Shown here one piece after another: positions 1 to 11,735 of a stretch of DNA of 64,000 nucleotides (position 1 is the stretch's first letter; each line of letters starts with the position of its first letter). The notes beneath the pieces are model-generated. The model was not told the origin of the DNA. It did not search any database and was given only the letters and a program-made list of their open reading frames with translations. A program made the position numbers and the translations under genes. The DNA comes from Andrena cerasifolii (Eukaryota; Arthropoda; Insecta; Hymenoptera; Andrenidae), in the NCBI RefSeq assembly GCF_050908995.1, contig NC_135119.1:24147001-24211000 (forward strand), in the 5' to 3' direction.

Positions 1-177
1 GAATAATACTATGTGACAGAGTACCTAAGATGATACAATGAAAATTTTGTTGCTACAATCTATAAAATTGCTTCAGGGGGAAAAGCTTGCAACATCTCAC
101 GTGGGACACCCTACCATCTTTGTTAAAATCTTCCCAAAGTACCTAGTACCTCTAAATTTAAATACCCCATTTCTGAT

Positions 178-860
178 ATTTCCAGCAGACTTCTCAGAAA
201 ATCCACTTCTCAGCAAATCTACTTCGCAGCCAATCAACTCCTCAGCAAATCAATTTCCCAGCAAATCGACTTCTCAGCAAATCTCCTTTTCAGTAAATCT
301 ATTCCTCGGCGAATCTACTTCTCAGCAAATCGACTTCCCAGCAAATCTAAGCAAATTAATTTCTCAGCAAATCTACTTTTCAGTAAATCTATTCCTCAGG
401 AAATCCACTTCTCAGCAAATCTAAACAAATTAATTTCTCAGCAAATCTACTTTTCAGTAAATCTATTCCTCAGGAAATCCACTTCGCAGCAAATCTAAGC
501 AAATTAATTTCTCAGCAAATCTACTTTTCAGTAAATCTATTCCTCAGGAAATCCACTTCGCAGCAAATCTAAGCAAATTAATTTCTCAGCAAATCTACTT
601 TTCAGTAAATCTATTCCTCAGGAAATCCACTTCGCAGCAAGTCTAAGCAAATTAATTTCTCAGCAAATCTACTTTTCAGTAAATCTATTCCTCAGGAAAT
701 CCACTTCGCAGCAAATCTAAGCAAATTAATTTCTCAGGAAATCTACTTTTCAGTAAATCTATTCCTCAGCGAATCTACTTCTCAGGAAATCGACTTCTCA
801 GCAAATCTAAGCAAATTAATTTCTCCGCAAATCGATTTCTAAGCAAATAAATTCCTCAGC
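178..860 (+). repeat. 16-bp monomer tandem array with 74-bp higher-order unit
   Basis: The monomer is close to CAGCAAATCKACTTCT (16 bp). In the middle a 74-bp compound unit repeats: the TAATTT landmark recurs at 357, 431, 505, 579, 653 and 727, exactly 74 bp apart, then at 817, one 16-bp monomer later (90 bp). The open frame over this array translates to SANQFPSKSTSQQ-like repeats and is not a gene. The same monomer returns in reverse orientation at 3.25-4.06 kb. Confidence 0.95.
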
Positions 861-3244
861 ACACCGACTTCTGACCAAATCTACTTCTCAGCATACTTAT
901 CTACTCCTCCGCAAATCGTCATCTCTGCCAATCGACTTCCCAGCCCATTCGCTCAAACATTCCCAAGCCCCAGCTCAACTCCAACCCCCCAGCATCACCC
1001 GCAAGTAGAATTCACCACACAGAGAAGATCAGAACGAAACGGTGATGGTCGGCAGGCTGGATTGCGCGGATCGAAGAGGCAGCGACCCAGCGGGAAGACC
1101 GAAAAGAGAAGAGCATCGTGATCGACGAGGGGGGCGGCCGAGGGGCGATCGGCCAGGCCGGATGTGACGCGACAGCACATAACGATGATCGTAGATTGCG
1201 TTCGGTGGTCGGGCAGGAGCAGAGTTGATGAAACGATGACGAACAGGGAGGGTGGAATACGAACGACAGAGAGACCAAACGCAGGGCCGACAGAATAAGC
1301 GAGAGGGGCGATCAAAGACGGAGGAACCGAGAGATAACGGGGTTGGCAAACACCAAGATAGCGTAGCGGCGGTGTTCTCGTGCTGAGGAGAGAGTAACAG
1401 AGAGAGAACAGAGTTCTGCTCCGCCAAGGGACGCGATCGGACTATCCACAACCGATTCCATTCCTCAAACTCCCCAATACACTAAAAAAAAAAAACAGTG
1501 AAAACCCCAACAATCATCAATAAAAACGTATAATTATAATTAAAAATCCACCAAGCATAACACTGCGCATGCGTAGTCCAGCCTCCCCTAACTCCGCCCA
1601 CGGCCCTCGCTACACCTTGCTCCACTTACCCGTGACTGCAGCAATTATATTCACTTTGCAAAGCTCGATTACAGGCCTCTACCAACGTTTCGCGTACAAT
1701 GCGACGCGAAGGATCGTCCGACCACGTAAAGCAACGAAAACAGCTAGGTGCAACCACGGTCTCCCGACTCGCACATACCAAGGAGGCTCGAATCGGTTCA
1801 GAAGCACTTAAGTCACGTCTCTTATTAGAGATTCGAGTGCGATTCCTCGAAGCATGCGCAGCAGTGGGATAGGTCGATAGGCTCGGCGAATCGGAAACAC
1901 GCTCAATCGTTAGCATATTATGAATATCTGTTACCCAATGCGAGGCCCGCGTAAAGTCGCGACCGAACGACCGCAGGCGGAACGCAACGTCGTTTAGAAA
2001 CACTTGCGCACTCTGAAGCCGGCTATGATAATTCCGCCGCGGCATTTCAAATCGGCCCGGTGATCGGTGGTCACTCGCGATGGCTTATCGAGTGAATCAA
2101 CTATTCGCGTTATTAATTCGAGCGTCCCTTGAGTTTGCTATAGTACTTTTTTTTTTTTAAAAATTAAGCCTTCTTCGTGAATTTTTTTCTATATGAAAAT
2201 GAAAAACTAGAGAGATAGGGTTTGTTGCAAATTAAAGATCACTGTTTGGAGCGATTATAGCTAGTTTTTTAATAAAGAATCTTTTAATAATTTTGTATAG
2301 GGATCTTTCATTTGCAACAAACCCCACCTTTCCAGCTGTTCATTTTGCGTATGAAAAACCTACTGTGCCCCCTTAAAATCCTCAGAGACAGCGTCCCCGG
2401 TATAGAATCGTTTAAAATTCCCTTATATACAGCTCGAAGGGCGTTCAAGTCGCCCCGGACTCGAGACGCTACGTATCCACTTTTATTTGCAAATGAGACC
2501 GCGGGAAATCCACTCCCGGCGATGCTCGGGGTGGACTTTGCACCGGGATTCGCCGCGACCGTCATTGAAACGCGCCGAACGACGCCCGGCGAGCCTCCCA
2601 GGCGGAAACTTTCGTAACGTCCCTCTTTGCCTTTGATGAATTTTTTTTCCTCGGCGATGATCGCTCGCGGCGCCGGTATTTTTCCGTGGAAGAGGCGAAG
2701 AATGCACCGACGACTCCGTGCTCTGTTCCGCGGCGGTGCGGTGTCGGGACCGTTCCGCGATCGATCGAAGGGCGGGACCGTTTCCTCGAAGCGGGCAGAC
2801 GGAACGGAGGCGCGACCGAGATGCCTCGGACGATGATCGAAAACCAGCCAGCGAGCTGCTCTCGGGCCGCTCCTTTTACGACTCTGTTCGTTCTCCATCG
2901 ATTCATTATTCCGGGCACACGTCGCTCAAGGACACAGCGAGCGTCTTCGCGCGGACGATCGTCGCGGGCCGATTCGCGACGCGCTGATTGCCCGGTCGCA
3001 GCGCGTTACGTAAGGAGAGACGGACGCAGCACCGCTCGAAACGTGTCTGGATGAGGCTGGGTTCAAAGATTCAGGGAAACGTGACTGAACCTGGGGACAG
3101 AGGTGTTTGGCGAACACGGTGGGACGCAGGTTTGGGGGCTCAGTGAAGTAGACACGCGATGATTCATTTCGCGACACGTGAGGGAATCGCCGAGGAAGGA
3201 ATGCTGAGATGCTTCGATTTTAGTGGAGTTTCAAGCTGAGACGA
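861..3244. other. Unique segment between two inverted arrays
   Basis: Moderately GC-rich sequence with overlapping Arg/Ser/Pro-rich open frames on both strands and no recognisable domain or convincing splice signals. It contains an NRF-1-type palindrome (TGCGCATGCG at 1564-1573) with CTCCGCCCAC ~20 bp away, and a fold-back repeat at 2187-2356. No gene is supported. Confidence 0.6.
2187..2356. repeat. Imperfect inverted repeat (small MITE-like)
   Basis: The arms include GGGTTTGTTGCAAATT at 2218-2233, mirrored by ATTTGCAACAAACCC ending near 2324, with one mismatch over the inner 23 bp. Pairing extends outward more loosely (ATATGAAAATGAA against TTCATTTTGCGTATG). The ends are not sharp and no target duplication is clear. 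Confidence 0.7.
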
Positions 3245-4060
3245 GTGCTTTTTAGGTGGGCTGAGAAGTCAATTGGCGTAGAATTTGATTTGTTCAGAAG
3301 CCGATTTGCTGAGAAGTCGTTTGACTGAGAAATAGATTTTCTGAGAAGATTTGCTTTGAAGTTGATTTGCTGAGAAGTCGATTTGTTGGGAAGTTGATTT
3401 GCTGAGAAGATTTGCTTAGAAGTTGATTTGTTAAGAATTCGAATTGCAGAGAAATCAGTGTGCTGAAAAGTTGATTTGCTGAGAAGTTGATTTGCTGAAA
3501 AGTAGATTTGTTGGGAAGTTGATTTGCTGAGAAGTCGATTTGTTGGGAAGTAAATTTGCTGAGAAGATTTGCTTAGAAGTTAATTTGTTACGAATTCGAA
3601 TTGCAGAGAAATCAGTGTGCTGAAAAGTTGATTTGCTGAGAAGTTGATTTGCTGAAAAGTAGATTTGTTGGGAAGTTGATTTGCTGAGAAGTCGATTTGT
3701 TGGGAAGTAAATTTGCTGAGAAGATTTGCTTAGAAGTTGATTTGTTAAGAATTCGAATATTGCAGAGAAATCAGTGTGCTGAAAAGTTGATTTGCTGAAA
3801 AGTAGATTTGTTGGGAAGTTGATTTGCTGAGAAGTACATTTGTTGGGAAGTAAATTTGCTGAGAAGATTTGCTTAGAAGTTGATTTGCTTTGAATTCGAT
3901 TTGCAGAGAAATCAGTGTGCTGAGAAGTTGATTTGCTGAGAAGTTGATTTGCTGAAAAGTTAATTTGCTGAAAAATAGATTTGCTGAAAAGTAGATTTGC
4001 TGAAAAGTAGATTTGCTGAAAAGTAGATTTGCTGAGAAGTTATTTGACTGAGAAAAAGAT
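3245..4060 (-). repeat. Reverse-orientation copy of the 16-bp monomer array
   Basis: Monomers read GATTTGCTGAGAAGTT, the reverse complement of the array at 178-860. A compound unit is marked by TTGCAGAGAAATCAGTGTG at about 3444, 3601, 3760 and 3901, giving periods of 157, 159 and 141 bp. The short interval lacks one 16-bp monomer. The long minus-strand open frame here is repeat translation. Confidence 0.95.
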
Positions 4061-4246
4061 TGGATGGGCAAAATTTTTATGTAAATAAAAATTTCGAACA
4101 TCGAATAAAAGTTGAAAAAATTATTCGTCTGGTGTCGAATAAAGTTGACCCGGATTATTTGAGCCTCGAATATCGCATTAAGTTAAAGAATCCTTTATTC
4201 GATCCGTTATTTAAATAATATTTTATTTAGTTAATGCCCAACTCTG
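4060..4246. mobile_element. hAT-like MITE (GGATGGGCA...CAACTCTG)
   Basis: About 187 bp. It shares GATCCGTTATTTAAATAA and a CAACTCTG end with copies at 51330-51511 and 53751-53940; a CCATCTCTG end also occurs near 7989. Intact ends in this family read CAGAGATGGGC and CAACTCTG, the CAGNG form of hAT elements. The left end here is eroded. It lies at the edge of the 16-bp array, whose TGAGAAG motif flanks both sides. The hAT assignment is inferred. Confidence 0.65.
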
Positions 4247-4302
4247 TTGAGAAGTAGAATTTTTATGGGACGAGGGCGAGTATAGTGAGCAGCACTGAGG
4301 GG

Positions 4303-4346
4303 CCCAGTGCGCATGCCTAAATATGTAGGAGAGAGGAAGTGGGCGG
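4303..4346 (+). promoter_or_regulatory. NRF-1-like motif with GC box
   Basis: GTGCGCATGCC is followed about 22 bp later by GAAGTGGGCGGAGC. The second motif is repeated identically beside GCGCGCATGCGC near 43.62-43.66 kb. NRF-1 (ewg in flies) binds GCGCATGCGC and Sp1-type factors bind GGGCGG; function here is inference, and a shared repeat origin is possible. Confidence 0.3.
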
Positions 4347-4742
4347 AGCCATCTATCCCCTACACAGGGAGGTAGGGGGTTAGGCAGATGAACTACGTAC
4401 TCATTTTTTCGATGTTTTTTTTTGAAAATTTATTATCGGTGATTTAGTGCAACTGGTATATACTGTTATATACAGTCGAACGTTTTTGTCATTTGTGAGG
4501 ATATTATTGAAAAATTGCAGGGTAAACCAACCAGTGAATGACCGAATTGTTGAATCTATGGACCTTTGAGATTAATACTTGAATATATTTATGTACAACA
4601 ACAAAGCAACTGTTGAAACTGCATTTAAATTCATTTTCCTTGAAATTTCTATAAAAATAATTACTTATTCCTATCGCAATTTAAAAAAAAAACAATTATA
4701 AAATGCAAAGCGTGTAGAAACCCAGTAAATGACCACATACTT

Positions 4743-5184
4743 TTAACCCTGCGTTACCACTCTGGGTGTGAGCCACCCATAAGCTGATTTTGACGCTCTG
4801 TACCTTCTATATGTAAAATAAATACCTTTTTTCCAAAACCGACTTACAAATTATTTTCTCTCTCGAAATATTATATCTGAACAATAACACTGCAGATTAT
4901 TAGCTTCTAATATTGGAATTTGTAAAAGTTAAAATTGTTTGAAGATTATCTTCATGTTTTCTCGACACATGGTAATCTAGATTTTTTTACAAAAACTGTG
5001 ATGAAATTTCAATAAAAAAGCTATTGCAATACATTCTACAGATCTTAAAATTGACCCATGATTTTTTCCATAACGATTGGATTCTTCAGATAAGAATGGC
5101 AGTGGTTCAAAAATTGTTCTGGGTGTGAGCCACCCAGGTATGTCAAGGTTGATAAAAAAAAGAGGCGTGTCAACGCAGGGTTAA
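4743..5184. mobile_element. TTAA-flanked MITE, piggyBac-like ends
   Basis: 442 bp bounded by TTAA on both sides. Termini are TTAACCCTGCGTT and AACGCAGGGTTAA, so the element proper starts CCC and ends GGG, as in piggyBac elements. A GGGTGTGAGCCACCCA motif, itself nearly palindromic, occurs near each end. It is AT-rich inside with no transposase frame, hence non-autonomous. Confidence 0.85.
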
Positions 5185-8100
5185 TAAGAATTGTACTTAT
5201 TAATATTTGCTTAATACGCGTAACTAAAAATATAGGATATTAAAAGTGCAACTACACTCCATTTAAATACACACAATAATGTTTAAATTTATAATCGACA
5301 TTTCTTTGCCTAATAGTCATTCACTGGTGGACCACCTTGTAGATATGAAAATCATAGATCTATATAGCAACCTTTTTTCTCTTAAATAACGAACTGAATA
5401 AAAAAACTGATTATGGCACCCCCTTAAGCCTGTTAATTAATATAACACCTGAGGGATTATTTGCCAGCAGGGAAGAACAGAGAATAGTGTACTCTCGTGG
5501 AAGTATTTGTGAAAAAATTCAGTCTCCACGTTTTTCTAGACGATTGCAGCGCGATTTATCGGCTTTTATCGGCATTTCTATCGTTATCGGACTCGAAAGG
5601 AAAGCAAAACACGTTGGCCTCCAACAATGCCAACTATCTTCGCGATACGATGAATATCACTGTCGCGTATCTCGAACGTAGCTCGAATTATTCAGCGGAG
5701 CGATACGTTCCAGCAAGAATATCGGAAAATCACGTTCCACGTCGCGTTTTACGTCACCGACGTCACCCTGTCCCTTTGAAGGAAATGACGTACGCAAACA
5801 GAATAACAATACGTCCCCATTGCTTCTAAGATCTATCGCGAAGTCTGCTTTTCGAGAAACAATCCCACATTAACTTCGCGAATCTAATCAGTTTCCATTA
5901 TACTCCAGCGATCTATTTAATGAGCCCGTTCTGTCGTAATTAATTTGTTCGCTTTGCAGTTTATGCTGTTCTTAATAGGCTCGTAAATTAATAAATAAAT
6001 AATCCAACGCTTCGCAGCAACAGAAAAAAGGTCGCGTCAACTTCTACTTCTACATCATACAAACGAACAAAAATAGAGAAGTAAATAAATAAATAAAAAT
6101 ACTCTCGGAAATAATTATTTCTCCTTCGAAAGAGAGCCAAGCCTAATTCTGCTAAATGATTGCATAATAAAAACGCAGAAAATAGAAAAATAAAAAATAA
6201 AACAGAAATACAAGCAAGAAAAACCATTTCTCCCTCAGAAGAAAGTCAAGCTTAACTTTACCACCCGAATATATTTCCAATTTTGAGAGCCATGTCCTTA
6301 CAAGAAATAAATGTTTACGAGTGCACGTTTGACGAGTCGCTGCACTCGTCGACGCCTCGCTTCGATTGTTCCTGTCGTGTTTTCAAAATCAATTTCAAGG
6401 GTTTACAAATAGAGGCGGCGATAACAATGCCAGGCTCTATTGATTACCGCGGAGCGGGCTAATGAATGAGAAAGCTTATCGATTCGTCGTGAATCGAGGC
6501 GGAATTGAATCGTGTCACCTTCTCTGTATTGCGCGCTTCAAGGCTCCGGCCGACGCAGGCCTGGCGACTGACTCGCAATCGCGCCGATGAAAGAGCGAGG
6601 AAGGGAAGAAGTCCAGGTTGGTTATCTAGCGTAACAGCAGCCAAGGCGCTTTCGACTATCGGCGGAATCAGCGACATTTAAAATCGCGAGATAAAAACCG
6701 GACGCCGCGATACGCCTGATTTCTGAAACCGATAGCGAAATTCGTTTCCCCATTCAACATTCCGGACCAGCCGTATCGGGGATACGTACCCGCGATGTTT
6801 TCGTAACCGCATTTATCGCGATGTAACGCGCGATATTTTCTGCATTCACTTTTTTTTCGAAAATTGAAATACCCAAATTCTTTGCTTCGATTTTGAAACG
6901 ATAATTTCGAAGCAATTATTATTATCATCACGATACGATGACGGTGATTATTGATTTCTTCGTTTCGACTTTGAAATGATAATTTTAAATTAATTATTAT
7001 TATAATATCATACGATTTCGAAAATCGAAGCAACCAAATTCTTTGCTCTAATTTTGAGAAGATTGTTTCGGAGTAACGAAAGTTTCTTTTAAACCCTTGG
7101 TTCCGGACGATCCGTAACTCCTAAATTATATGAAGTTAATAAATAGCGATGCGAAGAAAATTGTTTTTGAAAATTTTCGTTTTTAAATTCCACGGATTCA
7201 AGGGGTTACTGAAATGATATATGTATATCATCTTTTGCATCTGCCATGTTTATTTTGGTTATCAGACGAAGCTTGAACGCGGGGAACCGGGCATGTCCCA
7301 AGCAGCGATGGAAATGTACTAAATCTGCGAAACGACGTGCATGAATTTGCAAGGAATTATCAATTCCACTGCCGTGGCAGTACTTGGAACGCAAAAACCG
7401 AGAAATCGTTTCGCTCGTGCAGCGACTATCGACTTCGACCGCGTTATCATACGTCCCGAGCGATGCCGGCGAAAGGACTGATAAACGTGCACGCGTGCGT
7501 GCAGGTACGCTGCTTTTAAATGTTGAATAAAGCGAAGTTTAACTCGAAGATAGTTTCAATGTATAATACTTGGCGGTGTCCTGAAAGTGTTCTAAAAACG
7601 AGAGACATAGCAGCAAGTTATTTGTAACATATTATTCCGAATAATGTATTATTTATAAATTATTCGAGCGATGTATTATTTATGAATTATTCGAATACTC
7701 TAGTATTTATAAATTATTCAAATAATGGTACGAATAACTCTTCATAATTTTCATTTTCTTGTAGTTCTGTAAAAGTCTGTTCACACGATCCATACAACGG
7801 GTAAATAATAATTATCCGTGCTATCAAAGTTATTTATGTTATCTGGATAAATTCGATTATGGAATTATTCGGTTAAATCCTTATTCGAGTAAAAAGTGAT
7901 TTAGAGAAATTCTTCTTGGACTAAGAAGTTATCCATTTGTGGCGAACAGATTCGTTATTCGTCATCGGAATAAAATTTTGCCCATCTCTGGTTCGCAACG
8001 CCTCATATAGCCCAAGCGCGCATAATCAGGACCGCGCAGAAGCCAGCGAAGACCGAGTCAGACCTTAATCCTTAATCTTTCTGATCGGTGAGTCGAGCAT

Positions 8101-8540
8101 AGCGCCAGTCAAGTCACCTACCTATGCGCCATGCGTGGAAATCATGGTTTCATTCATGCCAGACCGACACCAAGGCACTCGAGCGTGCGCCTGTGTGCGT
8201 GTCTGCTCGCAAACGCGTGTATCCGTGTCAGGGCGCGCGCGAGCGTGTCGATATCTTGCCTCGCGAGTCGTGCGAATCGCCTTGTACAAGTTGGACGGAA
8301 AGTCTAGCGCGAGGCTCCGGCTGCACGGTAAACACGCGTTAGATTAAATGGTAAAGGTGCTAGTAGATATCAAGTTCAATCATTCTGGAATTAATAATCG
8401 GAAAGGATTTGTGGATTGGAGAGTGCGAGATCATCAGCTCTCTTAGATTCTGAAGTTAGTAGGGAGTTGGGAATGTTAGAGAGCTATCTTTAAGCGATTT
8501 CTGGGGTACAAGTTGAAGAATGAAGAATACTGGGGCACTG
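5185..8540. other. AT-rich intergenic DNA, no gene seen
   Basis: Short open frames have no recognisable similarity. A locally duplicated stretch lies at about 6850-7060 (CCCAAATTCTTTGCTTCGA and CCAAATTCTTTGCTC). Around 7630-7700 there are repeats of TATTTATAAATTATTC. A CCATCTCTG end at about 7981-7989 suggests another relic of the hAT-like family. 8150-8330 is GC-rich with alternating CG/TG. Confidence 0.5.
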
Positions 8541-8544
8541 GAAG

Positions 8545-9370
8545 CTTCAGTAGAATTCGGTGGAAATCAGTAGAAATAAGTAGAGAACAGTAGAATTCAG
8601 TAGAAATCAGTAGAGATCAGTAGAATTCAGTAGAAATCAGTAGAGAAAGCAGAAGAATTCAGTAGAATTCGGCAGAATTGGGTAGAAATTAGAAGAAATC
8701 CGTAGAATTCAGTAGAAATTGGTAGAATTCAGTAGAAATAAATAGAGATCAATAGAAATCAGTAGAGAAATCAGAAAAAATCAGAAGAATTCAGTAGAAT
8801 TTATTAGAAATCGGTAGAAATCCATAGAATTCAATAGAAATTAGTAGAATTCAATAGAATTCAGTAGACATCAGTAGAAATAAATAGAGATTAATAGAAT
8901 TCAGTAGACATCAGTAGAAATAAATAGATATCAATAGAATTCAGTAGAAATCAGTAGAGAAATCAGAAAAAATCAGAAGAATTCAGTAGAATTTATTAGA
9001 AATCGGTAGAAATCCGTAGAATTCAGTAGAAATTAGTAGAACTCAATAGAATCCAGTAGACATCAGTAGAATTCAATAGAATTCAGTAGACATCAGTAGA
9101 ATTCAATAGAATTCAGTAGACATCAGTAGAATTCAATAGAATTCAGTAGACATCAGTAGAAATAAATAGAGATCAATAGAATTCAGTAGATATCAGTAGA
9201 AATAAATAGAGATCAATAGAATTCAGTAGAAATCAGAAGAATTCAATAGAATTCGGCAGAATTGGTAAGAAATTAGAAGAAATCGGTAGAATTTATTAAA
9301 AATCAGTAGAAATCCGTAGAATTCAGTAGAAATTAGTAGAATTCAATAGAATTCAGTAGACATCAGTAGA
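8545..9370 (+). repeat. 10-bp monomer array (AGTAGAATTC / AGTAGAAATC)
   Basis: Roughly 80 decamers of the form AGTAGAWWTC or AATAGAATTC in phase, with occasional AGAAGAATTC variants. A 30-bp compound unit (AGTAGACATC, AGTAGAATTC, AATAGAATTC) is iterated near 9050-9150, and a longer unit near 8700-9000 is partly duplicated. All frames contain stops, and the array is densely cut by GAATTC. Confidence 0.95.
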
Positions 9371-10790
9371 ATCCAGTGCAACACTCGATTAAATCAAAGA
9401 GTTTCTCTGTCCTCCGAACAAACGTATTAAAAACACCACTGCCCAAGTCTCCCCGAATCGAAAGCCTGAAGCTTCCCCCGCTGCCAAACTTAGTCTTCCC
9501 CGCGCCAGCCCACTGCGGGGAGCGAGATCACTTGCTCGATACCGCGAGTATCTAATCAACGATCGTACAGCGAAGTTGCGCGTCGGATCTCATTTCCTGG
9601 TACTCTGACTAATTGTAAGCCCGCTCGAGCACGGAGCGGACGAAGTCTCTCCAGATAGGTATCTGACCGGGTCCCGATGCATCGTTTCGAGGCGTAACGC
9701 GACGGTGACGGGAGCACGTAGGCGCATCGAAGTTTCGTGGAAGAGGCATGGTTCGGCGACTTCTCGACTCCTATGACTGGAAGGCGCACAAGATTCCTCG
9801 AGCGGACAGTTAAATCGGCATACTTATACGCAAGAGAGAGGCTCCTTACGTGACGCATCCACGCAAACGCGCGCGTGCGCATGCGCGCTCATGCCGCCCA
9901 GGTACGTCAAACCGTGCCGAATGGCATTCATTCCTACTGCCGTTCGAAGCGAATGGGCGAGCCTGTGTTGGTGAGAGGTCCGCCGCGAGCGGTGCGCATG
10001 CGCTCGTATTCCGACCGAGCGGAGAGAGGACTACGGCGATGAGACAGATTTCGATCCACGTACATGCGCGAACATTTTCGTTTCAATGGATGCATTTCTG
10101 CTAAACAGGATGCCCGTAAAATGGGGCGCGTTCGCTTGGGGAATTATACTTTACTTGCACGATGATGTGTATGGATATTTAACATTGGAAAAAAGAGATT
10201 ACAGGTTTATGCTTGCACGAGTAGAATCGGTGTAAAAGTGGGATACTTTAAATGATGAATTTTTGTTTTAGAAACACACTGTGTATCGGGCCAGATATGT
10301 GTACCCACGTCGAATGAATCGACTGCGATAAAGATTGTGATGTAATCGCGCAAGATACTGGAGTTTTGTCGGAAAAGTTGTACTGCAGTTCCGAATTTCT
10401 CCAAAACGTATCGCAATGCTGTGATATCGCAACAGCGGTGGCGACGAGCGAATCAATTTACAAACGCAAAGAATTCCAAAGCTCTGACACACTGCTTCGA
10501 CGGATACCATTCACTGGCATGATAACCCAATGCTTCCGACAAAATTAAACGTTTAAAAGATTTTCAATAACTCCAGAATTCAGTACATCCTCCGAAAAAC
10601 ACATAATTAAAAGTTAACAACAATTACTTGTAGCGTCTCGTGTTAATAGCTCACAGAGGTTTGCTCCTAGACTGTACGATGGTAAGCAACGTTACTCTTT
10701 TTGTAAAGTAATAATTTGTTAAAAAGAAGTGTACTTTTCAATTTGTTCACGGTTTCGGACCACTTCTTTCTTTATTTATATATATATATA
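9371..10790. other. Unique intergenic DNA, no gene seen
   Basis: 9480-10100 is CpG-rich, with an alternating purine-pyrimidine run containing GCGCGTGCGCATGCGCGC at about 9868-9885 and GTGCGCATGCGCTC near 9989, both NRF-1-type. A minus-strand open frame at 9556-9882 has no recognisable domain. The rest is AT-rich and ends in a short (TA)n run near 10778. Confidence 0.45.
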
Positions 10791-11735
10791 ACTCAAATTT
10801 GATTTCTCCTCTCCCTCAAAACTCAAATTTGGGTTTCTCCCTTGTCGAAACTCAAATTGGGTTTCTCCCTCGTCAAAACTCAAATTTGGTTTCTCCTCTC
10901 CCTCAAAACTCAAATTTGGTTACTCCTCTTCCTCAAATCTCAAATTTGGATTTCTCCGCTTCCCAAACCCAAATTTGCATTTTCCACCTCCTCAAACTCA
11001 AATTTGGGTTTGAATCACCCTTCCACTAACTACTGTAGTGCAAATTTATATAGTAATTGAGTACTCACTGTTACTGTTTTTCAACTAAACAAATATTATA
11101 AATTTGCACTACAGTAGTTAGTGGAAGGGTGATTCAAACCCAAATTTGAGTTTGAGGAAGTGGAAAATGCAAATTTGGGTTTGGGAAGCGGAGAAATCCA
11201 AATTTCAGTTTTGGCGAGGGTGAAACCCAAATTTGAGTTTCGAGGGAGAGGAGAAACCAAATTTGAGTTTTGACGAGGGGTGAAATCCAAATTTTAGTTT
11301 TCAGAAGGAGGGAGAAACCCAAATTTGAGTTTTGAGGAAGAGGAGAAACCAAATTTGAGTTTTGACGAGGGGTGAAATCCAAATTTGAGTTTTGAGAAGT
11401 AGGGAGAAACCCAAATTTGAGTTTTCAGAAGGTAGTAGGAACCCAAATTTGAGTTTTGACGAGGGGTGAAATCCAAATTTGAGTTTTGAGAAGTAGGGAG
11501 AAACCCAAATTTGAGTTTTCAGAAGGTAGTAGGAACCCAAATTTGAGTTTTGACGAGTGGAGAAACCAAAATTTTAGTTTTGAGCCGGGGGAAATCCAAA
11601 TTTAAGGTTTATGAAAGGGGAACTCAAATTACGTTTCTCCTCCTCCCCAAACTTCCAATACGAATTCTCCCCTCCTCGAAGCTTGAATTTGCATTTCCTC
11701 CGCCCCTAAATTCAAATTTAGGTTTCAATCTCCCT
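10791..11735. repeat. Fold-back array with CTCAAATTTGGGTTTCTC core
   Basis: The left limb (10791-11050) has ~27-30-bp units of the form CTCAAATTTGGNTTTCTCC. It ends in CTACTGTAGTGCAAATTTAT. The next limb (from ~11099) starts with the reverse complement (ATAAATTTGCACTACAGTAG) and continues with reverse units to ~11610, including a ~120-bp block occurring twice. After 11620 units return to the forward strand and end with a diverged copy of the CCTTCCACTAAC tail. Open frames on both strands are repeat translations. Confidence 0.9.

Noticed and set aside
178..860. CRISPR-like array
   Set aside because: Direct 16-bp units have no unique spacers, and the genome is eukaryotic with spliced genes.
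1626..2045. Minus-strand 139-codon frame as a gene
   Set aside because: No recognisable domain, no supporting neighbouring exons, and equally long frames overlap it.
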